The translations under genes and the position numbers were made by a program. This document shows, one piece after another, positions 12,991-25,556 of a stretch of DNA of 64,000 bases. The DNA comes from Lepas anatifera. Taxonomy: Eukaryota > Arthropoda > Thecostraca > Lepadidae. Location: assembly GCA_034440635.1 (NCBI GenBank), contig JAOTON010001575.1, positions 248,001-312,000 on the forward strand. Direction: 5' to 3'. Each line of letters starts with the position of its first letter. The first letter of the stretch is position 1. The notes beneath the pieces are model-generated. The model was given only the letters and a program-made list of their open reading frames with translations, did not search any database and had not been told where the DNA came from.

Positions 12991-13339
12991 GTTCGTAAGC
13001 CGTGCATCTCTAAACCTACTCAGAATGGAATTCACATACATTCTAAGCAATAGTTTTCCTGTATTAGCTTGACTATTTGCTTCACTATTCAAGTAATACC
13101 GAGTTCGCTGAAGTTAGTAGTGTTGACGTTGGTTTCTGCCGAGTGGACAGGAATGGGGTCTTGGCACGACAGTAACCAACGAACGGGGGACGAGTCATTT
13201 TAAGCGACAAAATACTATCGAAAAACTCTCCTGGAGAGCATAAGTGAAGTGCAAACGGAGTCATATCTGACACCGAAGTGCGTGATCCTTTGGTCTGTAT
13301 TGAATGGGGAAAGGCCACAAAACTTTATTCGGGAGTTAA

Positions 13340-14324
13340 CCCTCGCCCCACCGAGGGAGGGGGTACCGATGGCCCCCTAAAGTTTTTTCAGAATAGCAGA
13401 AAAACAACGAGGCACAGCACCGCTGTTGAGAACCCTATCTTTCGCCCCATCATTTTCCCACCATTCCTGAATTTTTTTACTTCGCGTCAGCCACGGTCAG
13501 GTCACCAGGCGAGGTCAACCATGGTCACATCATTACAACTTTTGAGTTCTATAAGAGTTACATTTCCTAGTCGATCAATTTGAAACTTCCTACACATCAT
13601 GGCCCCTTCAGGGTCTACAATGTGTATATCCGGGATTTTTTCGATTTCGTGACCTGAGGTCAGGTCACGAGGTGACCTCCCCTATTAAAAAAAGCATAGG
13701 AAAGAGCTGTCTTATGATCTAAAAGTCACAAAAACGACTGCAAATTCTCAGCATGCTCAGAAAAGCGTTCTTGGACACCCTTTCACGGATCCCAGGGGCA
13801 ATATTTGCCCTTTGACTTCTACAAGGTCATCCAGGGGTCAAACAAAGTATTTTGGCAATACCTCTTGACCTAATCAAGCTAAAGCGCTGAATCAAACATC
13901 ATCGCGTATGTCTCGTCATTGGCTTTCATTTAATATATAGCAAAGTTACGTTCTGACCTTTCGTGACCTTAGGTCATATTACGTCACGAGATGACCTCTG
14001 GGAGTCAAACCACTGGCGGGAGGTTATTACATTTTACATAGCGGAAAAGGTCTGACAATTTCCTATCAAATGTATTTTACCATATCGCAATAGCTCTAAT
14101 GGCATAATAGTTATGCCCAGTTTTCTTAAGCATTACATATTTTAGTAAAAATAGCCTATCGTGACCTAACTTGACATCTGGAGGTCAAACCATTCACCTG
14201 AGCGCTTAAAACATAAAATAATTTCGTACTGAATTCGCGCGTGCTTTCTAATGCACTTTGCAGTTTTGCGCTAACCCCCATATTTTCGGGGTGAAGGTGG
14301 CGCCGGACCCCAGTGGGGCGCGGG
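13340..14324 (-). mobile_element. Family B TTAA element (985 bp)
   Basis: TTAA at 13336-13339 and 14325-14328. The left end has a single unit (CCTCGCCCCACC); the right end has two units separated by GGTGGCGCCGGACC, ending GTGGGGCGCGGG. The interior shares AGGTCA blocks with the copies at 49433, 51519 and 55887 in the opposite orientation. Confidence 0.85.
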
Positions 14325-14328
14325 TTAA

Positions 14329-16315
14329 AACTTTGTCGGTGTTGTATGGTGCTTTAACTTCTGAGAATATATCAAGTAATTAAAAAACATAATAATACTG
14401 TGTTATACTGCGAAACCTAAATAATTGGGTGGGCATCGTTCCTGGGATGGGTCATCAACTTAAGAATGCATACCCTCGTCCCCTGTTCATCCTATCATGG
14501 CAATGACGGAAAGAGGAAGCTAGTGGACAACGGATAACATTTTTGTCTGAGGAGACTAAGCCAACAATAATATAGAATTATGAAATATATCAGCTTTAAC
14601 ACCAGCAGCTTATTTCCAGTACATAAGAAATATACATTTTCTTAGGCCATGTCGTTCCAAATGACCGGTCATGACTCTATTTGAAGTCTTGGAGCCATGT
14701 TCTGGGAGCCACAAAGGCCTGTGAATTTGAATCGGGCATTTTAGGCTGAAAAAACTCTGGGACAGCCCCTATTGATTTAACACTAACAGAGCCACGACAT
14801 AGTATTTTGAGCTTACTTGCTGGACCTGAATAGATTTTAAGCAATTGATGCATTGCTGCAAATTTAATATTTTTATTTTGTGGATGCAGCACCCAATACA
14901 GGTGTTCTAAGAATCCTGTTGATGTCTTTTTGCAAGAATTTAAGCCATTAATGAGTCTTATTGAGCGATTCACTTGAATATCGTATACCATTTCTGGGAT
15001 AAAATCCACTTGACAGTATGTTCCCTCTATTAAGATCATGAAAAAGTTGACAAACTATGGCTTATCAGGAGAAATACCTTTGGTACAAATATCCAGGAAA
15101 AGCTCGGGAGCTCTTTTTGTCCTTTTTATGTTATTGTACTTCCTGGTATTATTCCCAAAGGTTTCTCAAATTTCCCTTCCTTACGGATTATCAAGGTGCG
15201 TGTTTAGAAAAATAGCCTCCTGGTGAGGAAGCCTTAAGGTCAATCTAGCCTATTCCTGCAGAAGGAAACCTTATTCAGGCTTGACTTCAAGACCATTGCA
15301 TTCGCCAAATTTGTTGTTTCATTTGAACGCTCTTTGATAAAATATTCATGGAACCAAAAATTGTGCGATTATTTTTGTGGTTATCCGGGGGTGTTCGGGG
15401 ACGGGGGCGCGGGGGGTCCCGTTCATTTTCCGGGGTGGCGGGGCACGGTCCTTTTGGTTGTAGGTAATTTAGTGTATTTACCTTCGGTGTGTTTGGATTT
15501 TTGTTGGTGGTGGTCGGCGTCTTAGATGGGGTTGTTTTGTAATGTTGATTGAGTGGGGTTTTTGTGTTTTCGTGGGTAAGTTTTTGATAACTTCCTTGCG
15601 CGGTGTTAACCCGTGTGTGCGCTTTTTGATTAGGGTTTGCGTTACCACTGGGGGTGGGGTTTATGTTTTCTGCTTGGGTTTGGGTTTATTGTTTTGTGAA
15701 TGTGTCCTCCGGCGACAGGTAGTGTTGCCCTTTGGCCGGTTAAGTCATCCCAGGCTGAAAGTATTAGCATGGCAACATCCCGACAAGTAATATTTTCACT
15801 CACAGCTGCTAAGCCGAAGAAGACATATTAACTGAGGCATAGTCGCCAAGTTCTTGCCATTGTAAATTTCTCTTTTTTCTAGAAGAATAATCAGTGAGAA
15901 ACGACCGTGCCATGCTCCAATATTGCATCCACCACAGGAAAAAAATAAACACAAAACGGCCACGACGTTCTTTACAAAATTGACTCCATATTGGAGTATG
16001 GTTACATGATTTTAACCAGCGCTGCCGAAGCTCACATCGACAGAGCTGAAAAACATGATGCTATAGAACATGAATTCTTGATCTAGCTTTCTTTTAAATT
16101 GGTTTCTGGCCACCGCTGAATAATCCATATCGCGTCAAATCATTCTTCAAATGTGCAAGTTTCTATGCATACGGAATCAGCAAAGTTAGCGCGGCATCAT
16201 GTTTCACAAGATCCTTTTCAGCGGCAGGAGTTACTCGGCGTTTCTGCTTATATAAACCCCCAGACGAGCGATGCAAACCCGCTTCCTTTCGTTACGGCGA
16301 ATCGAATTATGTATA
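14329..16315. other. Gene-free stretch with a G/T-skewed patch
   Basis: About 15370-15735 the plus strand is almost all G and T, with four G runs of 4-6 bases in 30 bases (15387-15416) that fit a G-quadruplex motif. The rest has chance frames, including an unrecognised 120-codon minus-strand frame at 14677-15039. Confidence 0.45.
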
Positions 16316-16980
16316 TTATGACTATACTAGGTCAAAACACAACAATGGCCTGGCCTGAGGTCCGGTCAAGGTCACTATTTGATCTAGCATAGTCAATACG
16401 CACATCAATCGATTCGTAATAACAATCTAAATGTAATGGTACAAGAATAAAAGCTTTATCGACATTTCCTGAAAAATTATTGACCCAAGTCTGAAAATTT
16501 GCTTAAGTAGCCCAGATGAATTGCAACACGAACCCAGAAAGGGGCCCTGGATACTACGATTGAAGAATAGGAAGGCAAGTCCCGCTGTAACTACACAAAT
16601 TCAGCCCAAATCCTGTTTCCCTATGTATTTAAAATGGAGAGGGCATTGATCCGTACCTGAACTTAAGTCATCCGTATGAAAATCTCGGAATATATGTTGT
16701 AGTACTCGATAAGCCTGTTGTGTGGTATAAGTTTCAATCCGATAGATTCACCTTTTTCTTAGTTATGCCAACTTCAACTTCTTTGGAGGTGAGGTCACTT
16801 GACATGCGCTGGTGACCTGACCTGAGATGACCAAACATTACAATTTTGATTGAAAGCTGCGGAATTAATCGAGAAGAAGGTGTGCCAAGTATGGCGGAGC
16901 TCCTCGCCGCCGTTTTTTCACGCCGCCGGAAAGACTCGAGGGGTTGTTCAAACACCCTTCCCCCACTGGGGTGAGGGTTG
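16316..16980 (-). mobile_element. Family C element, left-truncated, uninterrupted
   Basis: A continuous C copy ending with the GGGTTGTTCAAACACCC palindrome, GGGGTGAGGG and a decayed TTGA target. It has no insertions, so it is the empty-site reference for the nested copy at 47.8-53.6 kb, including TTGCTTAAGTAGCCC at 16500-16514. Confidence 0.75.
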
Positions 16981-16984
16981 AAAC

Positions 16985-18171
16985 GCTTTCTATGATTAGG
17001 CAAGTGCGCCCATTGGGAGTGGTGCAAATAATAATAATACTAATAATAAATTTATTATGCATATGCACGTCACGAGATCTTAATTTCTACTCTAACCTAT
17101 CAAATTTGGCGGAACATAAGAGGCATCAATTGGTTTTCGTGCCAGCTCAGAATCTCCTTCAGAGCTTAACGTTTTCTTCAAGCTGGCGTTCAGCTGTGCC
17201 GGCAGGATACAGACAGCGCATGCGCTGGAAAAGTGGTTTTTCATTTGAGTTTAACATTTTCCCTTTACATGGGAGGATATTAATGTAATATTTCCCAGCA
17301 TTAGTGGATCGAAGCAGAATCTTTCCTCGTACCGGCAATAAGCCCTATAAACAGCTGACAACACACCAGCTGAGTGTCTTCCGATAATGCTGCTATTTGT
17401 GTTGCTATTCGAAATTCGGTACTATGAAACACTCAATTATTTCTTATGCTGGGAATCAAGCTACCAACCTGCTGTACCCAGGACGGCACCAGGAGATGTT
17501 TGCAGAGCCATCAAAGGGCGTCTTTCGATGCTATGTTTATGAAAACGAGGAAATACAAAAAAACGTTCAGTAGCTTTATCAAGCACAGGGTCATTAAGAG
17601 CCGCTGTGATCTCACCTTTTTGGGAAAACCTAAAGAGGTCAAACTTCATAGCCCGCTGGAGCGCAGTCTAAAATACGAGTATCTGTAAACTGAAGGTGAA
17701 ACCTACTTTTGTGAGTATTTGAGGATACGATATTTGATATCTTAAACGTAATCTACTAATTTCAGACCATTATGAAAAGTTGACCCCGCCAGTTAGTGAC
17801 AATGTTTGACCCACGCTGTTGCCTATATGACGAAATGGTTAAAGTGTTTAAGTTGTTGATGGATCTTTCTACTGAAATTCTGCATGCGCAATGTAGCAAA
17901 TTCACAGTGATTATATATCCGAGCGCAGCCTTTCATCAGAATCGCCATATAGGCAATTGATGATCCGGAACATTTCTGGTCATTGTGCGAGCCCGACCTC
18001 GAATTCAAAGTCAAACTTCTACTAATCACCTTATAATCATGCTCCTCATTGGAACACTCAGAAATCCATCTACTTTTTTTGCAACAGTTTGCAACACCTA
18101 GCTGAAAATCCAAAATCATGCGGCAGGTACATTTGGACAAACCTCTCCTTCCCCCTGAAAAGATTCACCTT
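16985..18171. other. Gene-free stretch
   Basis: Short frames only; nothing recognised. Confidence 0.3.
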
Positions 18172-18527
18172 TGCCGCTCCAGTAGCTCGGTTGGTAGAGC
18201 GTTGGGCTCCGGTCCGCTGCTCAGAAGCATGCAGTGACAGTGCATGTCCAGGCTTGGGATCGGTTCCCCTGAGACGCTCCGGCGCTCAATAGTTTACCCG
18301 ACGTATAGGTCGGCTGGCAACTGACTGGTGAGAGGGTGACCTGAGCGGGGCGGCCGTCCCTGTGCTTTGTGGAACGTTAAACTTTGGCTTCTAAATTAAC
18401 CCTCCATTGAGGGAGTTACTCGTTCGGGTGGTGGGGTCGGGGTCTCCGTGACAAGTCCCTTGATGACTTTAGTGAGACTCCGACTCCAGCAGCCTTACCA
18501 GGAACAACTTGAACAAAATTAAAAAAA
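18172..18527 (+). mobile_element. tRNA-derived SINE, type I, with A tail
   Basis: A box GTAGCTCGGTTGGTAGAGCG at 18182, B-box-like GGGATCGGTTCCCC at 18257, the common body and ACAAAATTAAAAAAA at the 3' end. Confidence 0.85.
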
Positions 18528-20373
18528 CCTTACACATGTCCGTGATCGGGCACGGGTTAAGCGAGCAGACAGCCACAGAGCTGAGGGCGTCGCGTGTCGG
18601 TATTGTTTTGACACTCAATAACCGTGTAGTCGGGCAGTGCCAGCTGGGGCTTGACACGCCAGCGGCGCGGTCGGTGAGAACACCAGAATTAATGACTCGC
18701 GTAAAGCGGATCCGATGACGATGCGCAGGCCCGCTGATTATGATAAAAGGTCAGTAAACTGCGGCGGGAAAGTTGGATGGTGTTTAAGTGTCAAGGTCAC
18801 GTCAAAGACAGTGGCCTTTGCTTTGATTGCGTGTCTGCTTGCTGTTTGCGAGGTTGTGGGTGATCAAAGGGACGCAGTAGAAATGGTGAAACCCACACGC
18901 TGCATTAGCTTTATTAGGATAATCATACCTTAGATTTTGAATGTTTAAATAAGCCAGTGCTAAGAAGTTTTTAGTTCTCAACCGAGCTTAAAAAACACAT
19001 ACCCAACATCAGCTGAGAATTGCCAAAATCACTGAGCAACAAGACAAAGAAATGCTCGACACCAGGGGACATCCTTAGAAGTGTCCTATGCAGCCGCGCC
19101 GTTGGGAACGCGCTTCACAATTTTTACGGAACATTGAATGCGTTTTCATTCACAAAGCCACAAGTTAAGATCATTCAGCACTGGCAGCACATAAACTCAA
19201 AGAAATACATCCGGTTGGCCTAGTCGAGCCGTGTTTAACCTTAACCAACCAATCAGCACTGTGCCACGTGTTTCTCTCACTGTCCAATCAAACATCAGCT
19301 CTGTTTCCGACGCAGAGCGACGTTTGCGGCCCGAGGGCTTCTATCTCGGGATGGTGCTGACCTTTTGACCCCTCGGGCAGATCAAACGCAGCGGACGGAG
19401 GCGGCAACCCTGCCTGCGTCCTGCGTAATAGCACACCATGCGAAGGCTTAGTGTGTATTAGACAGGATAATCTGAACAAAGCTCCTTTGGAGGAAGCTGA
19501 ATCGTGTGAGGTTGGTTTTAAGTCCTACTGAGCTACCACCTGCTCTGGTATGGGAAGAGTGTTTCACTGTTCTGGGGGCGGTCAGTGGTGGTAATATGTT
19601 GTCCTGTTGCAATCAGTGACGGATTGCAATAGTCAACCCAGTTCAAGTGTTCACGTAACTTGACTGAGGGCTGAGTCTTATTTCCTCGGATTGGAGCCAA
19701 CCACATGCACATTGAACCATCGGCCCCCAATATTAAAATCCGGGCTGTGGAATTGGACAACAGTCAATGAGTATTTCGTGATATACATAATGTGGACCAA
19801 AATATAAAGAAAGTGTTTAAAATTCATACAAAGCCTGGTGTTGGGTATATTTATTTTACTTAACCCATGAAATCCCCAAAGATGTGTTAAAGGGCACAAT
19901 CTCTCATACCAGAAATATAAATAAATAAAACAAAACCTACTCCCGCACTTTCAGTTCAATCGCGTGAACTGCATCATTCTAGTCGATTGATCAGTCTGAT
20001 AGGCTGGCAGAGGGAGTGGCAATGGTGCCAGAGCACGCAATTATAACTCATTTTATGGTGGTGGAAGAGCTGGGGATAATTATCACTCACAGTTCTTTGT
20101 TGAAGATGAAAGGGTTGCACTTATTTCACACTAAATGATAAAGGAAATTTAGTTAAAAAGCTGAAGCCCACATCAAATCAGTGCTGGATCAAGACAGTTG
20201 GTTTGAAGGGGTAGAGTAGGAGAGGGGTGGGGGTGGGAAACAGGCCACAGACAATGGAAAACCCAGAGTTTTTTTTGTAAAAAAGGTAAAAATCAGGAAG
20301 GGTTTGTGTCATTTTTCCCACCTTTTCCTCACTTTTCCTGCATTTTCCCGCTTGGATCCGGACCTGCATGTAA
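18528..20373. other. Gene-free stretch; possible CCAAT/E-box cluster
   Basis: At 19228-19300 two CCAATCA boxes flank CACGTG, followed by a G+C-rich patch to 19450. This could be a promoter of an unseen gene, but no coding exon follows. A 72-codon frame at 18715-18933 with one hydrophobic run has no support. Confidence 0.3.
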
Positions 20374-20713
20374 AGTTTGGTAGCTCAGTTGGTAGAGCGT
20401 TGGACTCCGGCCCGCTGCTCAGAAGCATGCAGTGGCAGTGCATGTCCAGGCTTGGGATCGGTTCCCCTGAAACGCTCCGGCGCTCAATAGTTTACCCGAC
20501 GTACAGGTCGGCTGGCAACTGACTGGTGAGAGGGTGAACTGAGCGGGGCGGCCGTCCCTGTGCTTTGTGGGACGTTAAACTTTGGCTTCTAAATTAACCA
20601 TTCATTGTAGGAGTTGCGCGGTGGGGTCGGGGTCGCCGTGACAAGTGCCTTGAGGGCTTTAGTGAGCAGACTCCAGCAGCTGTACTGGGAAAAACTTGGA
20701 CAAAATTTAAAAA
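20374..20713 (+). mobile_element. tRNA-derived SINE, type I
   Basis: Nearly the same sequence as 18172-18527: A box GTAGCTCAGTTGGTAGAGCG, B-box-like GGGATCGGTTCCCC, end ACTTGGACAAAATT. Confidence 0.85.
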
Positions 20714-21115
20714 CTTGGCGCTACACCTTTGCTCGCGTGGCGCCATAAGTGTCGCCACAGGCAAAAAGTGGGAGGGGGCCAGTCAAACTTCAACTTGATG
20801 CTGACAAAAACTTTCAACATCAGTACCAAAACTGTTCGAATTTGGGCTCCTCGTTGCCTTCCGCAGCGGCTGGATATAAGAATATCCGGCTTTCTCTTAT
20901 TTTGACTGAGATCAGGAAATTTTTGACCAAAAGTGGGGGGCCTGGCCCCCGGCTCCCCTTTTCCGACGCGTATGCGTGGCGCTACACATCTGCTTGCATG
21001 GCGCTACACGCTTGTTCGCGTGGCGCTACACCTTTGCTTGCATGGCGCTACACCTTTGCTCGCTTGGCGCTACACCTTTGCTCGCGTGGCGCTACACCTC
21101 TGCTCGCACGACCTT
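20714..21115 (+). repeat. 22-bp tandem repeat (TGGCGCTACACCTTTGCTCG)
   Basis: One stray unit at 20716-20740 directly after the SINE, then six units at 20975-21110. Units alternate CG, CA or CT before TGGCGCTACAC. As 22 is not a multiple of three, all forward frames stay open through it, which explains the overlapping frames here. Confidence 0.85.
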
Positions 21116-21254
21116 GTCGCTCTATTCACTGTTACGACACATGTGGGCATTACTGGTCATTTTGTCCGCGTGCTGTTTATCTTACAATATTCGTCTGCTT
21201 GCTTTGAGATTCTCTTATATTTGCAGTTTAATTTCGGGAACCGCATGCCTTCGG

Positions 21255-21424
21255 TGGTCCATGTGGGGACGCGTGGCTCAGTGAGAGAACTCTTGCCTCC
21301 TGAGCCACAGACTCCGGGTTTGACGTTCGATGGGTACTCGAAATAATTACGATCTGGACCCAAAAAACCTGCCAAGAGGGTGGAGTTGGCAACGCCATAA
21401 TAGCCTGGAAGTTAGTGCATCGTT
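21255..21424 (+). mobile_element. tRNA-derived SINE, type II
   Basis: Head CGTGGCTCAGTGAGAGAAC (A box), decayed B box after ACTCCGGGTTTGA, body with GGAGTTGGCAACGCC and end TTAGTGCATCGTTATA. Confidence 0.6.
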
Positions 21425-21553
21425 ATATTCTTACTAGTTATCTAGTAACTCGTGCGCTAATACTGCCCTAATAAGACAAGGATCAATGGACCTGATATAG
21501 ATAAAAAGGTACTGTAGCATGGAGAATTTGGAAGTTTGCTTGCTGTAGCTTAA

Positions 21554-22396
21554 CACGCGCATTGACGGGGGTCTGAGCCACCTTCGCATTGACGGGGAGG
21601 GGGCGGGTACCCGCCCCTCCCCTAAGATCTCGAGAACCACGGTAGGTAGCGAAAAACGGTAAACGTCGTTGGGCTGCCCATCCACTTCTCCGTGGAAAAC
21701 ATTTGAACCATTTTTTTCAGGTCACATTTAAGGTCACGAGAGGTCAAAAACAGCCTTTTTAGGGATAACATGTAAATTCAGTTTTTTTGGCCATTACATC
21801 TGAACAAGTAAAGACAGAGCAAAACGACTTCAACTATATGAATCCTCTCAGCAAGCCGAATCGAATTATATATGATCTGACCTTGCTATGTCAAATCAAG
21901 GATTCGACCTGACTTGAGGTCAGGTCAGGGTCAAATTTTATTAAATGCATATCATTAGAACCGCAGAGCCCAGGCGAGTCTAATGCAGCTAAAATAAATG
22001 CTCTATCACCATCCGTTACTGAGTTATTCCGTAAAAACAATTTTTCCCATGTATTTCTGATGGAGACGTCATGCCTCGTACCTGACCTTAGGTCATCGAT
22101 ATCAAAAATAGCGGAACATATTATAGAGAATCCAGTGGGGCCATTATGTGATATGGGTTTCAATCGGATAAGTTCACCCTGCTCCAACTTATGCTATCTT
22201 AAACTTTTTTTGAGGTCGGGTCACTTGACCTGTACTGGTGACCTGACCTTGAATGACCTAACCTTAAAATTTTTACAGAAGTTGTAAAAATTATGAGGAA
22301 AAAGGTATGCCAAGTACGGCGGCGCTAGTGCCGCCGTTTTCCTGCTATCTCCGAAAAACCCGAGGGGGCGGGTACCCGCCCCCGTCAATGCGCATC
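21554..22396 (-). mobile_element. Family A TTAA element, complete (843 bp)
   Basis: TTAA at 21550-21553 and 22397-22400. Left end CACGCGCATTGACGG, linker TCTGAGCCACCTTCG, second CATTGACGG, then a GGGTACCC palindrome; the right end has one unit. AGGTCA/TGACCT hexamers are dense inside. Confidence 0.9.
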
Positions 22397-22400
22397 TTAA

Positions 22401-23551
22401 GACAGCTTTAATCATTCTCATGATACGTCTCATGATAAAAAAATGAACATATTGTGATTTACTGGGAGATTTCGGCTAGCCATGCTGCAAAGCATTGTAC
22501 AGAACTAGCGACGTCAGAGCTCTGAGTGCTGGTGATCGTCTCATTTTGACAGCTGGATGACTGTTGTGATCAATATAGCTAAAACTCTGGGCAGGATGTA
22601 TCACTTAAACAGCGGATATCAATGATGAACGCAACTCGTTTAAGCGCTAGAAAATTATGATATGTTTCTACTCACCATATATTTTAAGGAGGCACATTCA
22701 GGAAGAAGCAGCTCAGGTAAATATTTTCCCATCTCTATTAGCATTAGCTTCAAGCTTCTGCAACTTTTTGGCAGCACGCTTCATCGAACTCTGTAGATGA
22801 TTCTGGTTACGATCAAACAGCTGAGACTGAACGCCATGTCGTGGTAGCCGCGTTAAAATATAGAGGACGTGGGCCTGCTCCCACTCTTTAAACAAATGTC
22901 TGGAATTCAACCAACTTGAGACGAATCTGGAAGACTTTGCTACCGACTACCGTCGACGGCAAAAACATGCTTAAATCCGATGAGTTTGGAATCTAGCAGT
23001 GAAAGTTTATTGTGAGTAACAGTTTGAGGATTGACTGGCCCCTTAGTGTTTTTCCGGTGGCGACGTGTAAGTGCCATGGAAAAATCTTGCCTTAGTTGTC
23101 ATGTTGTTTCCAGTCACTCTAGATAATCAAGTTTTACGTTGTCCTGAATGACTGCATTTATTAAATAAGAGGAATGCAACACTGTGTATTCGAAAATGTG
23201 TATGGGACTTTATGCAAGTGTGTATCCTGCAGCCTCGTGGTTGATTCATTAAGCATCAATCAGGCATTACACTATATGTACCTTTTGACTCTCTCAACTC
23301 CCTTGAATGTGCTTGGTATTTTTTCAGAAGAAGGACTGCTTGTGGGATAACATGTATAGAAGTGTTCAAAAAACGTCAATACTCCCTGTAGTTTGGCAAG
23401 TGGGCCTTTTGGTAGTGTTCCTTATGAAATAAAATAAGAAGAAGTGAGATAGGGATGTAAATCCGTGTTTGAAAAGCTTACAAGTCATCATCCAATTTCG
23501 GACCTGTTTTTTCAATACATGCTCTCTTGATCACTCACATACATTTTGGAA

Positions 23552-23631
<80 letters not shown>

Positions 23632-24480
23632 GTTTTTGAGCTTGTCAGAACCCCCAATGAATAATGATGCCATTAGCGTTGGCAAGAGAATGCGTTCGCC
23701 TGTGGGCTGTGAGGGCTTCCATTTTTTATGTGACAGGACGCCTTAATTCACACTGGCACTCAGCCAATTTGACTGTCACCTGTTAGAGCTATCGGAACTG
23801 CGCGACATAGAAAGCATTGGTTGATGCGAGTTGAGATTGCTTATTGTACAATTGATTTTCATTAAATTTCACATTTGAACCAGCCTTAGGTAGTTTTAAT
23901 AGCTGGAGGATGAAAATGTTACTGCTGTCGAAGCATTGTGAAACGCATGATCTAATGAGACTATGAAATGTTTTTTTGCTTATGTTGCTTGAGTTAAGGC
24001 TTGGTAATATCCTGCAACCGTTAAAAAAAACAGACCCAGAGTATGTTGCATTAATGCATGGTTTTTGTTTGGCCTCATCCATTTGATGGAGCAACAAACC
24101 ATTCGAGGAATGTTAATTTAGTAATAGTTACGTATCACATCACGTTTACGAAACACGACGGTTTTGCAAGTCGTCAGGCAAAAACACATTACATAAATGG
24201 AAATATCGTCCTAACCTGTGACAGTTAAATTAAATAATTTATTATACAAAATAATTCGATCCTCTGTATGAAAATTTAAAACATTTACAAAAGTTTTAAA
24301 CATAATTTAGAAAATGTTTGTTCGCCGTGCAAAACTAAAATCGTGTGGTTCTGATACACACAAACATCGTCCTAGCCTGTAACCGTAAAATCAAATCATA
24401 TATTCCGTAAAGTAATTTGAGGTTTTCTATGAATATTGGAAAATTTTAATGGGTTTATATTTAGTATACAAAATCACTTG
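22401..24480. other. Gene-free stretch
   Basis: Apart from the CT microsatellite at 23556-23626, only chance frames are seen (for example 23789-24097 minus). Confidence 0.3.
23556..23626. repeat. (CT)n microsatellite
   Basis: About 70 bases of CT with one ATTT break. Confidence 0.95.
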
Positions 24481-24689
24481 AATGATTTATAACGCACATT
24501 GACGGTAGAGATAGGGAATGGTTACCACCCCCATCGGTTTCTGCAGATGGCTTGAAAACGGCGGAGTGCAGCGTTGCTGTACACGGTGTAACTTTTTCAT
24601 CATTTTACACCACGTGCCAACATATTAGGTCAAGGAAATTTTATGCCAGGTCAGCAGCGAGGGTCAAATGACCACACCGCAAGAAAATT
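24481..24689. mobile_element. Fragment of a TTAA-family element
   Basis: ACGCACATTGACGG and GGTTACC resemble an A-type terminus, followed by ACGGCGGAGTGCAGC and AGGTCA-containing sequence; it is cut off by the A copy at 24694. Confidence 0.5.
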
Positions 24690-24693
24690 TTAA

Positions 24694-25552
24694 CTCGCGC
24701 AGCGCCGGGGGGCGGGTACCGGCCCTCCTCTTGGTTTTTTGGAAATAGCTCAAAACGGCGGCGCGCAGCGCTGCCGTACTTGGCATACCTTTTTCATGAT
24801 CATGTTTACAACTTTTGTCAAAATTTCAAGGTTAGGTCATCTCAGGTCAGGTCACCAGTACAGGTCAAGTGACCTCACCTCAAAAAAGTTCAAGATGGCG
24901 TAAGTCAGAACAAGGTGAACTTTTCTGATTTGAACGCATATCGCATAATGCGCCACAGAGTTCTCTAACACATGTTCCAGTATTTTTTATCGATGACCTA
25001 AGGTAAGGTACGAGCTATGACCTCTCCATTGGAAATATATAAAAATGGCTTTAACTGAACAACTTAGCAGTGCACCGTGATACAGCCTTTATGTTAATTG
25101 TGTTAGAATTGTATTGTTCTTGCGGCTCTAATGATATGAATGGTTACCTTATTTGACCTTGACCTGACTCCAGGTCAGGTCTAATACCATCTTTTACCTG
25201 ATATGTGACCTAGCAATGTCATGTTATATGTCATTCGATTCGGCTTGCCACGAGGATTCCAATAGTCTAAATTTGTTGTGCTTTATTTATACTTGTTTAG
25301 ATGAAATGACCGAAAACCTTCATTTATATGTTATCCCTATGATGGCATGTCTTGACCTCTAGTGACCTTAAATGTAGCCTAACAAAAAATGGTACACATA
25401 TTTTCCATAGAGAAGTGGATGGGCTACCGAACGCCGGTTACCGTTCTTTCTATCTAGCGTGGTTCTCGAGATCTTAGTGGGGCGGGAGGGCGGGTACCCG
25501 CCCCTCCTCCCGGTCAAAGCAAAGGTGGCTCAGACCCCTGTCAATGCTCGTG
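24694..25552 (+). mobile_element. Family A TTAA element, complete (859 bp)
   Basis: TTAA at 24690-24693 and 25553-25556. Single diverged unit at the left (CTCGCGCAGCGCCGG), double unit at the right ending CAATGCTCGTG. The interior is collinear with 46637-47474. Confidence 0.88.
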
Positions 25553-25556
25553 TTAA

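Noticed and set aside
14677..15039. 120-codon minus-strand frame
   Set aside because: A+T-rich, no recognised motif, no splice partner; kept only as a note.
18182..18275. tRNA gene at the type I SINE head
   Set aside because: The anticodon region is much too long and it is the head of a repeat with four copies.
18715..18933. Small frame with a hydrophobic segment (TVAFALIACLLAVCEVVG)
   Set aside because: The segment is internal, no Cys pattern or partner exon follows; chance is likely.
19228..19300. CCAAT boxes and CACGTG as a promoter
   Set aside because: No exon or transcript feature follows, so it is only mentioned as a possibility.
20933..21346. Overlapping frames with MALHI/WRYTF-like repeats
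   Set aside because: Produced by a 22-bp tandem repeat that keeps all frames open.
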